64,000 nucleotides of DNA from Spirochaetota bacterium. Its GTDB lineage: Bacteria; Spirochaetota; Spirochaetia; Treponematales; Treponemataceae. Both the position numbers and the translations under genes were made by a program. Below the pieces are notes generated by a model. The model worked only from the letters and a program-made list of their open reading frames with translations. It ran no database searches and was not told the origin of the DNA. Below, piece by piece: positions 24,924 to 31,977 of the stretch (position 1 is its first letter; every line of letters starts with the position of its first letter). The stretch covers positions 1 to 64,000 of the forward strand of contig JAEWMY010000006.1 of NCBI GenBank assembly GCA_023393015.1, given 5' to 3'.

Positions 24924-25856
24924 TCATCCCCCGGCTTTTGCGACAATATCCTGAAGTAGGATGGAAAGGTTCTCCCGATACCGTTCGACACCTCGGGTCG
25001 CGGCACGGTCTTGTGTCGCCGCGTAGACGGCGTCCGAGTCAAACCTGAAATCGGGATTTCGCGAGAGGACTTGCCGGGCTAGGCTTTCGAGCGCGGGGTG
25101 TGGCCGTGCGAAGCCGTTTGCCCACAGTTCGGCGAGTTCGGCTACGCGGTTTCGCGCGGTTTCAACGTCGCTCGGGTCGCTCAATCCGTAGAGAGACTTC
25201 TTTTCAAGATAGGGGATGAGTCCCGCGAAGAGGTTTCCGTCCCGAAGGGCCTCGATGACGGCGGTCGCGAGATTCTCCTCGAGTCGTTTCGTCGTCTCGT
25301 CGCCCTTTTGGAGCGCGCGCGTTTCGGTGACCGTATACGCGCCACCCTCCATTGTAACGACATAGTCGACGTACGCGTCCGCGTAAAAGGAGTAATGGCG
25401 CGCGTATCGGAAGTCGGGGTAGTACGCCTGGACGGTGACGACATATCCCGATTCGGTCTTTTGGACGGAAGGGGCGGGTACGGAGAGCGGCTGACACGAA
25501 CGATACTTGACTCGCAAAATTTCGCGCGCGAAAACGCGGGCATCTTTCTCGTCGCTCGGGGCGATGCCGGCTTCCGCGAGCGCGGTCTCGACGTCGTGGT
25601 TTCGGTAAAAACCGCCCGAGGGGGTTCGAATCCAGATGTCCGGAACGAGCGGATCCTCGACGAGGTTCCGTCTCTCGAAGACGCCGAAAAAGCCGAGCGA
25701 GGGAAAGACCCTCCGGCTTTCGTCGAAGGCCGTCTCGATGACGGGATTCTCGTATCGGGACCCGAAAAACGCGCGGGTATCCTCGTCCATGGTCGATCCT
25801 TGCTGTGCGTAAAGGGGTATGGCCGCGAGCAGAATCGCGAAGGCGAACGGCTTCAT
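24924..25856 (-). CDS. Exported protein of unknown function
   Basis: This 310-residue protein has a signal peptide (M-K-P-F-A-F-A-I-L-L-A-A-I-P-L-Y-A, cleavage before Q-Q). The mature part mixes a strand-rich middle (S-G-Y-V-V-T-V-Q-A-Y-Y-P-D-F, D-Y-V-V-T-M-E-G-G-A-Y-T-V) with a helical C-terminal third. I do not recognise a family. The start at 25856 is chosen because the signal peptide begins there. It lies 70 bp after the cadherin-like lipoprotein gene and may share its transcript. Confidence 0.65.
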   Translation of the reverse strand: MKPFAFAILLAAIPLYAQQGSTMDEDTRAFFGSRYENPVIETAFDESRRVFPSLGFFGVFERRNLVEDPLVPDIWIRTPSGGFYRNHDVETALAEAGIAPSDEKDARVFAREILRVKYRSCQPLSVPAPSVQKTESGYVVTVQAYYPDFRYARHYSFYADAYVDYVVTMEGGAYTVTETRALQKGDETTKRLEENLATAVIEALRDGNLFAGLIPYLEKKSLYGLSDPSDVETARNRVAELAELWANGFARPHPALESLARQVLSRNPDFRFDSDAVYAATQDRAATRGVERYRENLSILLQDIVAKAGG

Positions 25857-25926
25857 ACGTAAGGGATAGCGCGCGCCGCCGGGTTTCGCGGGGAAAACCC
25901 GGCTATCGCGCGCCTCGATCAATTCG

Positions 25927-27270
25927 TTACTCCGCCACCGTCGCGGTTATCCCGCCGACGATGCGCGTCGAGCTTCTCGTCGGGTCGGCCGCGCCAAATG
26001 GCTTGTTCGGGTTTGCCGGCGTCTCGTCCTTGAAGTGCGTGATGTACTTGAGCCGACCGAGCGTCTGCTTCGCGCCGACGACGAGCTCGCCTATGTACGC
26101 GGCGAGCGTGCTTTTCGTTCCCTCGTTCGGCGTCCACGCCTCGAACTCGAGGGTGTACGGGCTCGCGAGGGCCGATCGGTCGACGAGCGCCGAGTAGAGA
26201 AGCGCGGGCTGATCCGAGAACCAGTCGTTGGGATCGAAGGAATGGTCGCTTTCGAAGCAAATCCGGAACTTCCCGATGTCGTCGTCCTTGAGGTACCCCG
26301 ACACGGTGAAGTCCTGTTTCTTCTTCGTCGCTCCCGAGACCCCGTCCACCTCGGCCGCGTCGTATTTGTTGCAACTCCAGTGCGGCAGGGCCGTGTTCGT
26401 CAATCCGCCGCCGGGAAGCAGGCGGTTGCACACGTAGAGGTTCTGGATGAGCGTCCCGTCTTCCTTCTCGAGCCAGATCGCGTAGATATTATCGTAGGAC
26501 GAGCTGTTGTTTTCGCCCCACGTGAAATTGACGGTGACGAGCGGCCCTTGCGTCGCGCGCTTGACGTTGATCGCATAGGTCTTGCCCGCGCCACCGTTCG
26601 TGACGGTGACCGTGACCGCGTTGATCCCCGAGGCGAGCGATATCGACTGCGACTCCGATCCGGAGGAGACGGTCGTTCCGTTCACGTTGATGACGGAACC
26701 CGCCGACGTCGCGGTCGGTATGATCCTTATCGACGAGATCCCGTCCGCTACGGTGCACGCGTAGTTCTCGACGCTTGTCGAGAAGGCGGGGTACATCCTC
26801 TCGCTGACGATCGAGAGGGCCGAAAGGCTCGCGACCCCCGCTGCCGGCCGCGTGACGGTTATCGCGTACGTTCGGGTCGTGCCGTCTTCGGCCGTCACCT
26901 CCGCCTCGACGGAGTTTGTCCCCGTATTGAGCGCGAGCGTTCCGGAAGCAGCGCCTGACGCAACCACCGCGTACGAACCGCCGTTCACGCGGACGCGGAT
27001 CGTGGCAAGCGCGTCGTGCGCGGTAGGCGTGACGACGAGTCCCGCGGTATCGGAACTTACCGAAAGCGCGTAGGCGAGCGAACCCGCCGCGAACGCGGGA
27101 TTCAAGGTACCCGCGGAAACCGCGAGCGAAGAGAGCGCCGCGTCGGAACTTTGCGTGACGGGCGACGGGTCGCCTCCCGACTCTTGCGCGCACGAGACGG
27201 CGAGTTCCGCCGCGAGCAGGATGAGCGCCGATAAAAAGGCGCGGATCGTATTGCGTGTATGGTATTTCAT
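25927..27270 (-). CDS. Lipoprotein with cadherin-like beta-sandwich domains
   Basis: This 447-residue protein has a signal ending in L-A-V-S-C (lipid Cys27), a relaxed lipobox with Ser at -1. Three repeats of the cadherin-like beta-sandwich type follow (about 40-290). They are recognisable by L-S-S-L-A-V-S-A-G-T-L-N-P-A-F, Y-A-L-S-V-S-S-D, A-E-D-G-T-T-R-T-Y-A-I-T-V-T-R and N-G-G-A-G-K-T-Y-A-I-N-V-K-R. The C-terminal domain (about 265-447) contains V-N-F-T-W-G-E-N...I-Y-A-I-W-L-E-K-E-D-G-T-L-I, which is reminiscent of DUF2271. It is probably a surface or periplasmic binding protein. The ligand is unknown. Confidence 0.75.
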   Translation of the reverse strand: MKYHTRNTIRAFLSALILLAAELAVSCAQESGGDPSPVTQSSDAALSSLAVSAGTLNPAFAAGSLAYALSVSSDTAGLVVTPTAHDALATIRVRVNGGSYAVVASGAASGTLALNTGTNSVEAEVTAEDGTTRTYAITVTRPAAGVASLSALSIVSERMYPAFSTSVENYACTVADGISSIRIIPTATSAGSVINVNGTTVSSGSESQSISLASGINAVTVTVTNGGAGKTYAINVKRATQGPLVTVNFTWGENNSSSYDNIYAIWLEKEDGTLIQNLYVCNRLLPGGGLTNTALPHWSCNKYDAAEVDGVSGATKKKQDFTVSGYLKDDDIGKFRICFESDHSFDPNDWFSDQPALLYSALVDRSALASPYTLEFEAWTPNEGTKSTLAAYIGELVVGAKQTLGRLKYITHFKDETPANPNKPFGAADPTRSSTRIVGGITATVAE

Positions 27271-27369
27271 GGGTACCACTATAGTACGCGCGGCGCCGCT
27301 TTCACGAATTGACGTTATGTGTAAAAACGTCACATCCTCGTTAATGTCTAATATCGCTGAAGAGGCGTT

Positions 27370-27450
27370 CGAGGGGAAGGCCTTCCCCTCGCTCCGAAAG
27401 GCGACGGCCTGTCGGGGAGCGCCCGGCGGCGTCCCCGACGGGCCGTCGCC
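27370..27450. repeat. Two large inverted repeats after the ABC-2 operon
   Basis: First, a 22-bp perfect palindrome (27370-27391; half CGAGGGGAAGG). Second, a hairpin whose arms GGCGACGGCC (27400-27409) and GGCCGTCGCC (27441-27450) continue inward, after one T-G pair, as GTCGGGGA (27411-27418) and TCCCCGAC (27432-27439). They lie 26 bp after the ATPase stop on the minus strand. No T-run follows, so a REP-like or 3'-protecting element is as likely as a terminator. Confidence 0.55.
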
Positions 27451-27475
27451 GTTTCTCCGCTACCCCTTCGTCGCG

Positions 27476-28471
27476 TCAATCCCTGCTGTAGATTTCCTTT
27501 ATCACCGTCTCGATGGGCAGGTCCTGAACCGCGAGATCCCGAAGTCCGTACCGCTCGGTGACCAGTCCGATCAGCGCGGGAAGCTCCGTGAGCGAGGTGT
27601 CGCACTCGAGCTCCACGTCCGCGGGAGAGAGCCGGTTCAGGAGCTTGACGCCGGCGGGCAACGGCAGTTCCCCTCCGGACTCGTCGCAAAAACAGGGCGA
27701 CGCCGTCGCTGCCGTCACGATCTTCTTCTCGCCGAAGTGGCGCTTGAGCGAGGTGATCCCGTCGTCGAAGACTATGCTTCCGTGGTTCACCACGATCACC
27801 CGGCGCGCGAGCCGCTCGACGTCGCCGAGGTCGTGCGTGGTCAGGATGAAGGTGACGCCGTCCCCGTTCATCTCCTGGATGAACTCGCGTATGCGGTCCT
27901 TCGCTATCACGTCGAGGCCGATGGTCGGCTCGTCGAGAAAGACGATCCGCGGGTTGTGGAGCATCGCCATGATGAACTCGCACTTCATGCGCTCGCCGAG
28001 CGAAAGGTTCCGCGTGGGCTGGTTCATCTGCGTTCTCACGTCGAGCATCCCGGTGAGCCGGTCCATCGTCCGCTTGAATTCCGCGTCGGGAATCCGGTAG
28101 ATCGCCTGGTTCATCATGAAGGAATCGACCGGCGGTATGTCCCACACGAGCTGGGACTTCTGCCCGAAGACGGCGCCGATGTTGGCGACGTAGCGCTTGC
28201 GGTCCTTCCACGGGCACACGCCCATCACCGACACCTCTCCCGACGTGGGATAAAGGACCCCGGTGAGTATCTTGAGGGTCGTAGATTTTCCGGCGCCGTT
28301 GGGCCCGAGGAAGCCGACGAGCTCGCCTTCCTCGATGGAAAAATCGATTCCCTTGAGCGCGCGGACCTCCGTCTTGTTCCGGCGCGCGAGGCTTTTGACT
28401 ACCTCCGCGAAGGTGCTTCCCCGGTTCCACGTGGTGTACGTCTTCGTCAGTCCCTTGACCGTAATCTGCAT
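27476..28471 (-). CDS. ABC-2 exporter ATPase (DUF990-type system)
   Basis: This 331-residue ATPase has Walker A G-P-N-G-A-G-K-S-T, signature L-S-L-G-E (one change from LSGGE), Walker B I-V-F-L-D-E-P and switch L-T-T-H-D. An extended C-terminal domain of about 90 residues follows. The N-terminal insert T-W-N-R-G-S-T-F-A-E-V-V-K-S-L-A and the length are typical of ATPases that work with DUF990/ABC2_membrane_6 permeases. Substrates of this class are poorly known. It lies 2 bp after the second permease in a four-gene operon. Confidence 0.9.
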   Translation of the reverse strand: MQITVKGLTKTYTTWNRGSTFAEVVKSLARRNKTEVRALKGIDFSIEEGELVGFLGPNGAGKSTTLKILTGVLYPTSGEVSVMGVCPWKDRKRYVANIGAVFGQKSQLVWDIPPVDSFMMNQAIYRIPDAEFKRTMDRLTGMLDVRTQMNQPTRNLSLGERMKCEFIMAMLHNPRIVFLDEPTIGLDVIAKDRIREFIQEMNGDGVTFILTTHDLGDVERLARRVIVVNHGSIVFDDGITSLKRHFGEKKIVTAATASPCFCDESGGELPLPAGVKLLNRLSPADVELECDTSLTELPALIGLVTERYGLRDLAVQDLPIETVIKEIYSRD

Positions 28472-28473
28472 CG

Positions 28474-29259
28474 TCAGCCTCCGCCGCCGGCGTAGCGCCG
28501 GATCATCGTCTTCCAGAAAAGGTATCCCAGGGCGAAGAAAACCAGCGCCGAGGGAATCGCGAGAAACATGCGCGCGCTGAACCTGCCGAGGAGGGCCTCG
28601 GCGGGAAAGAGCGCGATCATCGACAGGGGTAGCCCTACCGTGAAAGCCCACTGTAGGGGCTTCGCGAAGATCGAGTCGGGATACCGCGAGAACACGAGCA
28701 CCGCTTCCAGAAGCTCGATGACGCGGGCGTTGCCGACCCAGACGAAAAGGCTCGCCGCGAGGATAAGGGCGAAGCCGAAGAGGATGAGGACCGAAAGTCC
28801 GAGAAAGAGAACGAACGAGAGGACGCCGGCGAGTCCCGGCGCGGGTAGGGCGCGCGCGACGAAAACGACGAGCGCGAGGCCGCCGAGGGCGCGGCTTATC
28901 CCTTCGACGTCGATCCCGCGGAGCAAGGTGAGCAGGAGCGGGGAGCGCGGTTTGAGAAGGGTGATCTCGAAAGTGCCCTCGCGGGCCTGGTTGAAGACGA
29001 CCCAGACCATGCCGAAGAAAAGCGGGAAGGCGATTCCGCGCGCGAGCAGGAACACCGCCTGGATGAGGAGTGCTTCCTCCATCGTCCATCCCGCGAAGGC
29101 CGTGCCCGAGCGGTAGATGAGGAAGGTGACGAGCGGCGCGACGAGCTCGAGGAGGAAAGAGACCGCGAAGCTCAGGATGAAATCCCCGCGGTAGGCGGCG
29201 CGCTCGGCGAAGGAGGTGCGGAGCGATCGGGCGAAGAGGGCGAGCGTCCAGTGTTTCAC
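28474..29259 (-). CDS. ABC-2 permease, DUF990-like (second subunit)
   Basis: This 261-residue protein has six predicted membrane helices. It contains an N-R/F-R-x-D-F-like stretch (A-Y-R-G-D-F-I-L-S-F) early on and G-T-F-E-I-T-L-L-K-P-R-S-P-L in the cytoplasmic loop. Both are typical of DUF990-type permeases. It starts with GTG at 29259, overlapping the stop of the first permease by 4 bp, and would form a heterodimer with it. Confidence 0.82.
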   Translation of the reverse strand: MKHWTLALFARSLRTSFAERAAYRGDFILSFAVSFLLELVAPLVTFLIYRSGTAFAGWTMEEALLIQAVFLLARGIAFPLFFGMVWVVFNQAREGTFEITLLKPRSPLLLTLLRGIDVEGISRALGGLALVVFVARALPAPGLAGVLSFVLFLGLSVLILFGFALILAASLFVWVGNARVIELLEAVLVFSRYPDSIFAKPLQWAFTVGLPLSMIALFPAEALLGRFSARMFLAIPSALVFFALGYLFWKTMIRRYAGGGG

Positions 29260-30074
29260 GCGCCGACCCCCGTAAACCGCCTGATCCCGAGCCGCCAGAG
29301 ACACTCGGTGACGACCAGCATGACGAGCACCGCGACGCCCTGAATCGCGACGATGACGGGGATGTCGAACTTCCAGCCGGCGAGTTCGTACGATCCGAGA
29401 AAGACGCGGACGGGAACGTAGCTGACGAACTGAAACGGGAGGAAGAAGAGTACGCGCTGTACCGTCTCGGGGAAGAACGACAGGGGTATGAAGACGCCGG
29501 CGAGAAGATCGCGCAGGAGCCTGACGAGCGAACGGATGCCATCGGTCCGCGTCAGCCAGAACGCGAGGATGCCCGTCGAGTAGTTTACGAGAAAGAGGAT
29601 GACGAAACTGAACGCGACCGAGACGACGGTCCAGAGCGCGGAGACCGGCACGAGGCGGATGCCGAAGACGAAGAAGAAGATGAGCCACACGGGAACGAAC
29701 TCGAAGACGAAGCCGAGCATGCGGTGCCCGACCTTTTGCGAGAATGCGAAGTACCGGTGCGACATGGGCCTCAATACGTAGGTGAGGAATTTCCCCGAGC
29801 TTATGAGCATCTGCAGGTTCCAGTCGGCGAAGTCCATCGTAAGATAGTAGATAACCGAGGACGCGCCGTAATAGAGCAGCATCTGCTCGAGCGTGAAGCC
29901 GCCGAGCGTCTCGCGGCCCGCGTACGCGGCGTGCCAGATGAATACCTGGGCGAGGAAAAAGGCGGGGCCGACCACGAGCGAAAGGAGCATGTGCGAGCGG
30001 TACGCCGCCCACTCCTTCCACGTCACGAAGGCCACCGCCTTGAGCGTCTTAAGCGTGTCCCTGATCGTTTTCAC
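29256..30074 (-). CDS. ABC-2 permease, DUF990-like (first subunit)
   Basis: This 272-residue protein has six predicted membrane helices. An early W-K-E-W-A-A-Y-R-S-H-M block and a loop S-G-K-F-L-T-Y-V-L-R-P-M-S-H-R correspond to the G-x-x-x-x-x-L-x-x-P motif of this permease type. The GTG at 30074 is preceded by AAAGGAA at 6-7 nt. It lies 10 bp after the beta-lactamase-fold gene and overlaps the second permease by 4 bp, which indicates one transcript. Confidence 0.82.
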   Translation of the reverse strand: MKTIRDTLKTLKAVAFVTWKEWAAYRSHMLLSLVVGPAFFLAQVFIWHAAYAGRETLGGFTLEQMLLYYGASSVIYYLTMDFADWNLQMLISSGKFLTYVLRPMSHRYFAFSQKVGHRMLGFVFEFVPVWLIFFFVFGIRLVPVSALWTVVSVAFSFVILFLVNYSTGILAFWLTRTDGIRSLVRLLRDLLAGVFIPLSFFPETVQRVLFFLPFQFVSYVPVRVFLGSYELAGWKFDIPVIVAIQGVAVLVMLVVTECLWRLGIRRFTGVGA

Positions 30075-30084
30075 GGCGTTCCTT

Positions 30085-31203
30085 TCAGACGATGCCGGAG
30101 AAGGCGATAGCACGGGGCTTGACCATGACGTCGGGGTTCCATTCCTCGTGCGTGTTCGTGAAACTCGCGTAGACGAACTCCTCCCTCGGATCGACGAAGA
30201 GGGAGCACCAGCCCCAGCCCTCGTGGTTGTAGCACTCGGGCGAGACGGTGGGTCCGTCGCAGTAGAAACCCCATCCGAGTCCCTGGCGGTAGTTGCGGCA
30301 GTTCTTGCCCCAGTGGAACGAGGTGACGCCGTCAAGCTGGTTTCGCGTCATCGTCTCGACCGTCTTGCGTCCGAGGATTCGCGCGCCGTCGAGGGTTCCG
30401 CCGTTGAGGAAGCACTGGGCGTACCTGAAGAGATCGGGCAGCGAGGCGTAGGCGCCGAAACCGCCGAGGCTGAAGTGGGGTTTGTCTTCCGTGCCCGCGA
30501 TGTCGCCCGGTTCCCACTCTCCCGTGACGGTGATCTCCTTTTTGAGGTTCTCCGGCGGGTTGAAGAAGCTTCGCGTCATCCCGAGCGGCTTGAAGATTTC
30601 CTCCTCGACGTAGGTCTCCACCGGTCGGCCCGAGGCCCGCGTGATCATCTCGCCCACGAAGGAAAATCCGAGCGTGGAGTAATCCCAGTGTTCCCCGGGC
30701 TTCGACTGGATCGGTCCCGAAAGCGCGCGCTTGATCCAGTCTTCCGAGTCGATGAGGTCGAAGATGTCGATCGGGTACGGCTCGAGAAAGTAGCCGCCGT
30801 CGGCGCGGAGCCCCGCCGTGTGGGTAAGGAGGTGCCAGAGGGTAATGCCCCCGTACATGGGGTTGTCGAACTCGCTTATCAGCGTCTTGACCGGTTGTTC
30901 GAGCCAGAGTTTTCCGTCTTCCACGAGCTTCATGGCCGCGGCCGCGGTGAATATCTTGGTGATCGAGGCCATGCGCTTGATGGCGTCCGGCTTGATCGGC
31001 GCCGAATTTTCCGTAAGGTCGTGTTTGCCCGCCGCGCGATGGGCGAATACCTTGCCCTTGCGAGCCATCAGGAAGGCCGCGGCTCGTACCTTTCCCGAAT
31101 CGACGAGGTTTCCGAAATAGTCGGTCAGGAGTTCTATTCGTTTCTCGTCGTATCCGGCCTTTTGCGCGGAAATTTCGGCCTTTGCGTCCGTCCAGGTTGG
31201 CAT
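30085..31203 (-). CDS. Serine beta-lactamase-fold hydrolase
   Basis: This 372-residue protein is of the class C beta-lactamase/esterase superfamily. The nucleophile motif S-I-T-K is at 80-83. The second motif is Y-S-T (Tyr175), replacing the usual Y-x-N, and a C-terminal H-E-G is in the place of K-T/H-x-G. There is no signal peptide, so it is probably cytoplasmic. It is more likely an esterase or peptidase than a drug-resistance enzyme. CAAGGAG lies about 8 nt before the ATG. It is the first gene of the ABC-2 operon, so it may act on the exported substrate. Confidence 0.85.
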   Translation of the reverse strand: MPTWTDAKAEISAQKAGYDEKRIELLTDYFGNLVDSGKVRAAAFLMARKGKVFAHRAAGKHDLTENSAPIKPDAIKRMASITKIFTAAAAMKLVEDGKLWLEQPVKTLISEFDNPMYGGITLWHLLTHTAGLRADGGYFLEPYPIDIFDLIDSEDWIKRALSGPIQSKPGEHWDYSTLGFSFVGEMITRASGRPVETYVEEEIFKPLGMTRSFFNPPENLKKEITVTGEWEPGDIAGTEDKPHFSLGGFGAYASLPDLFRYAQCFLNGGTLDGARILGRKTVETMTRNQLDGVTSFHWGKNCRNYRQGLGWGFYCDGPTVSPECYNHEGWGWCSLFVDPREEFVYASFTNTHEEWNPDVMVKPRAIAFSGIV

Positions 31204-31268
31204 GTTGGGCTCCTTGTTTGCTATGTGTTTCGTTCAGTGTATCCAACCCGCCCCGTTTCGTACAGCGG

Positions 31269-31300
31269 AAAAAAAAGCCGAAGACAATAAAGTCTCCGGC
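31269..31300 (-). terminator. Rho-independent terminator of the yegP-like gene
   Basis: On the minus strand, GCCGGAGAC (31300-31292), a 6-nt loop and GTCTTCGGC (31285-31277) are followed by eight T (31276-31269). There is one mismatch in the stem. It begins 35 bp after the stop of the small gene at 31335 and separates it from the beta-lactamase-fold operon. Confidence 0.85.
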
Positions 31301-31334
31301 CGACACTTACGCGTTTCGCGACGCGCCCCGCGCG

Positions 31335-31517
31335 CTACGCCTTCGCTTCCACAACCTCGGCAGAAGCGGCGTTCGTCTTGACCGATTCGATTCCGTTCAT
31401 ACAGCTCGACTTCGATTCATAGGCCTCGCTCGTCGCGATAACCTGACCGTTCGGCGCCTTGAGCCTGAAACGAAATTTTCCCGCCTTGTCCGTGTAGAAT
31501 TCAAATTTCGCCGCCAT
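31335..31517 (-). CDS. YegP-like DUF1508 small protein
   Basis: This 60-residue protein contains one DUF1508 repeat: K-F-E-F-Y-T-D-K-A-G-K-F-R-F-R-L-K-A-P-N-G-Q-V-I, A-T-S-E-A-Y-E-S-K-S-S-C and N-G-I-E-S-V-K. Family proteins are small and of unknown role; some have two repeats. GGAGGT lies about 6 nt before the ATG at 31517, which decides the start over a longer Arg-rich frame. A strong terminator follows. Confidence 0.88.
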   Translation of the reverse strand: MAAKFEFYTDKAGKFRFRLKAPNGQVIATSEAYESKSSCMNGIESVKTNAASAEVVEAKA

Positions 31518-31615
31518 GAAAGAACCTCCAAAGAGTCTTGATTTTAATAGCATAAACCAGACCGCGTAATAACGCAAGCGGGAGCGGAGCGTTGAACGGC
31601 CCGTCTCTTTCGTCA

Positions 31616-31644
31616 TTGACACCCGCGGGGAGGCGACCTACTAT
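31616..31644 (+). promoter_or_regulatory. Promoter of the 83-residue membrane protein
   Basis: -35 TTGACA (31616-31621), a 17-nt spacer and -10 TACTAT (31639-31644). The leader is about 21 nt and contains AAGGGGG, so this is a conventional, led transcript. Confidence 0.7.
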
Positions 31645-31671
31645 TAAGTACGTACGGCAAGGGGGATTAAA

Positions 31672-31923
31672 ATGGAAAAGGTCGAAAAGATCAGCAAGGA
31701 AGCGGAACAGAAGTTCGTGTCGTTCATGTCGGGCAAGCCCATCTGGGCGTACTGGGTGTTTTTTACCGTCCTCGTCGGCGTTGTGCTCGGGATATCCTAC
31801 GCGATGCTCTATCTTCTCGCCCTGAATTGGTGGGTCGTGACGATCGTCGTCATCGTCGCCGGAATGAGCACGGGAACATTCGCTTTTCTCGGCCGTTCGA
31901 AAGGCGATTCGGCGGGAATGTAG
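31672..31923 (+). CDS. Small two-helix membrane protein
   Basis: This 83-residue protein has a charged amphipathic N-terminus (M-E-K-V-E-K-I-S-K-E-A-E-Q-K-F), two membrane helices (about 25-48 and 53-72) and a basic tail. AAGGGGG lies 7 nt before the ATG, and a near-consensus promoter precedes it. No family is recognised. It is monocistronic and converges on pbpC. Confidence 0.7.
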   Translation: MEKVEKISKEAEQKFVSFMSGKPIWAYWVFFTVLVGVVLGISYAMLYLLALNWWVVTIVVIVAGMSTGTFAFLGRSKGDSAGM

Positions 31924-31977
31924 CGGACGGCGCGTCGGCGCGTCGCGCTTCACGCGCGCCGGCCGGCTGGCTTCCGC

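Noticed and set aside
27476..29542. One long 688-codon frame covering the ABC ATPase and part of a permease
   Set aside because: Only the last 331 codons look like protein of a known family; the upstream part is Ser/Arg-rich and overlaps the permease in another frame. It is not a fusion.
30085..31203. Beta-lactamase-fold protein as an antibiotic-resistance gene
   Set aside because: No signal peptide, non-canonical second motif, and operon linkage to an exporter; an esterase or peptidase role is more likely.
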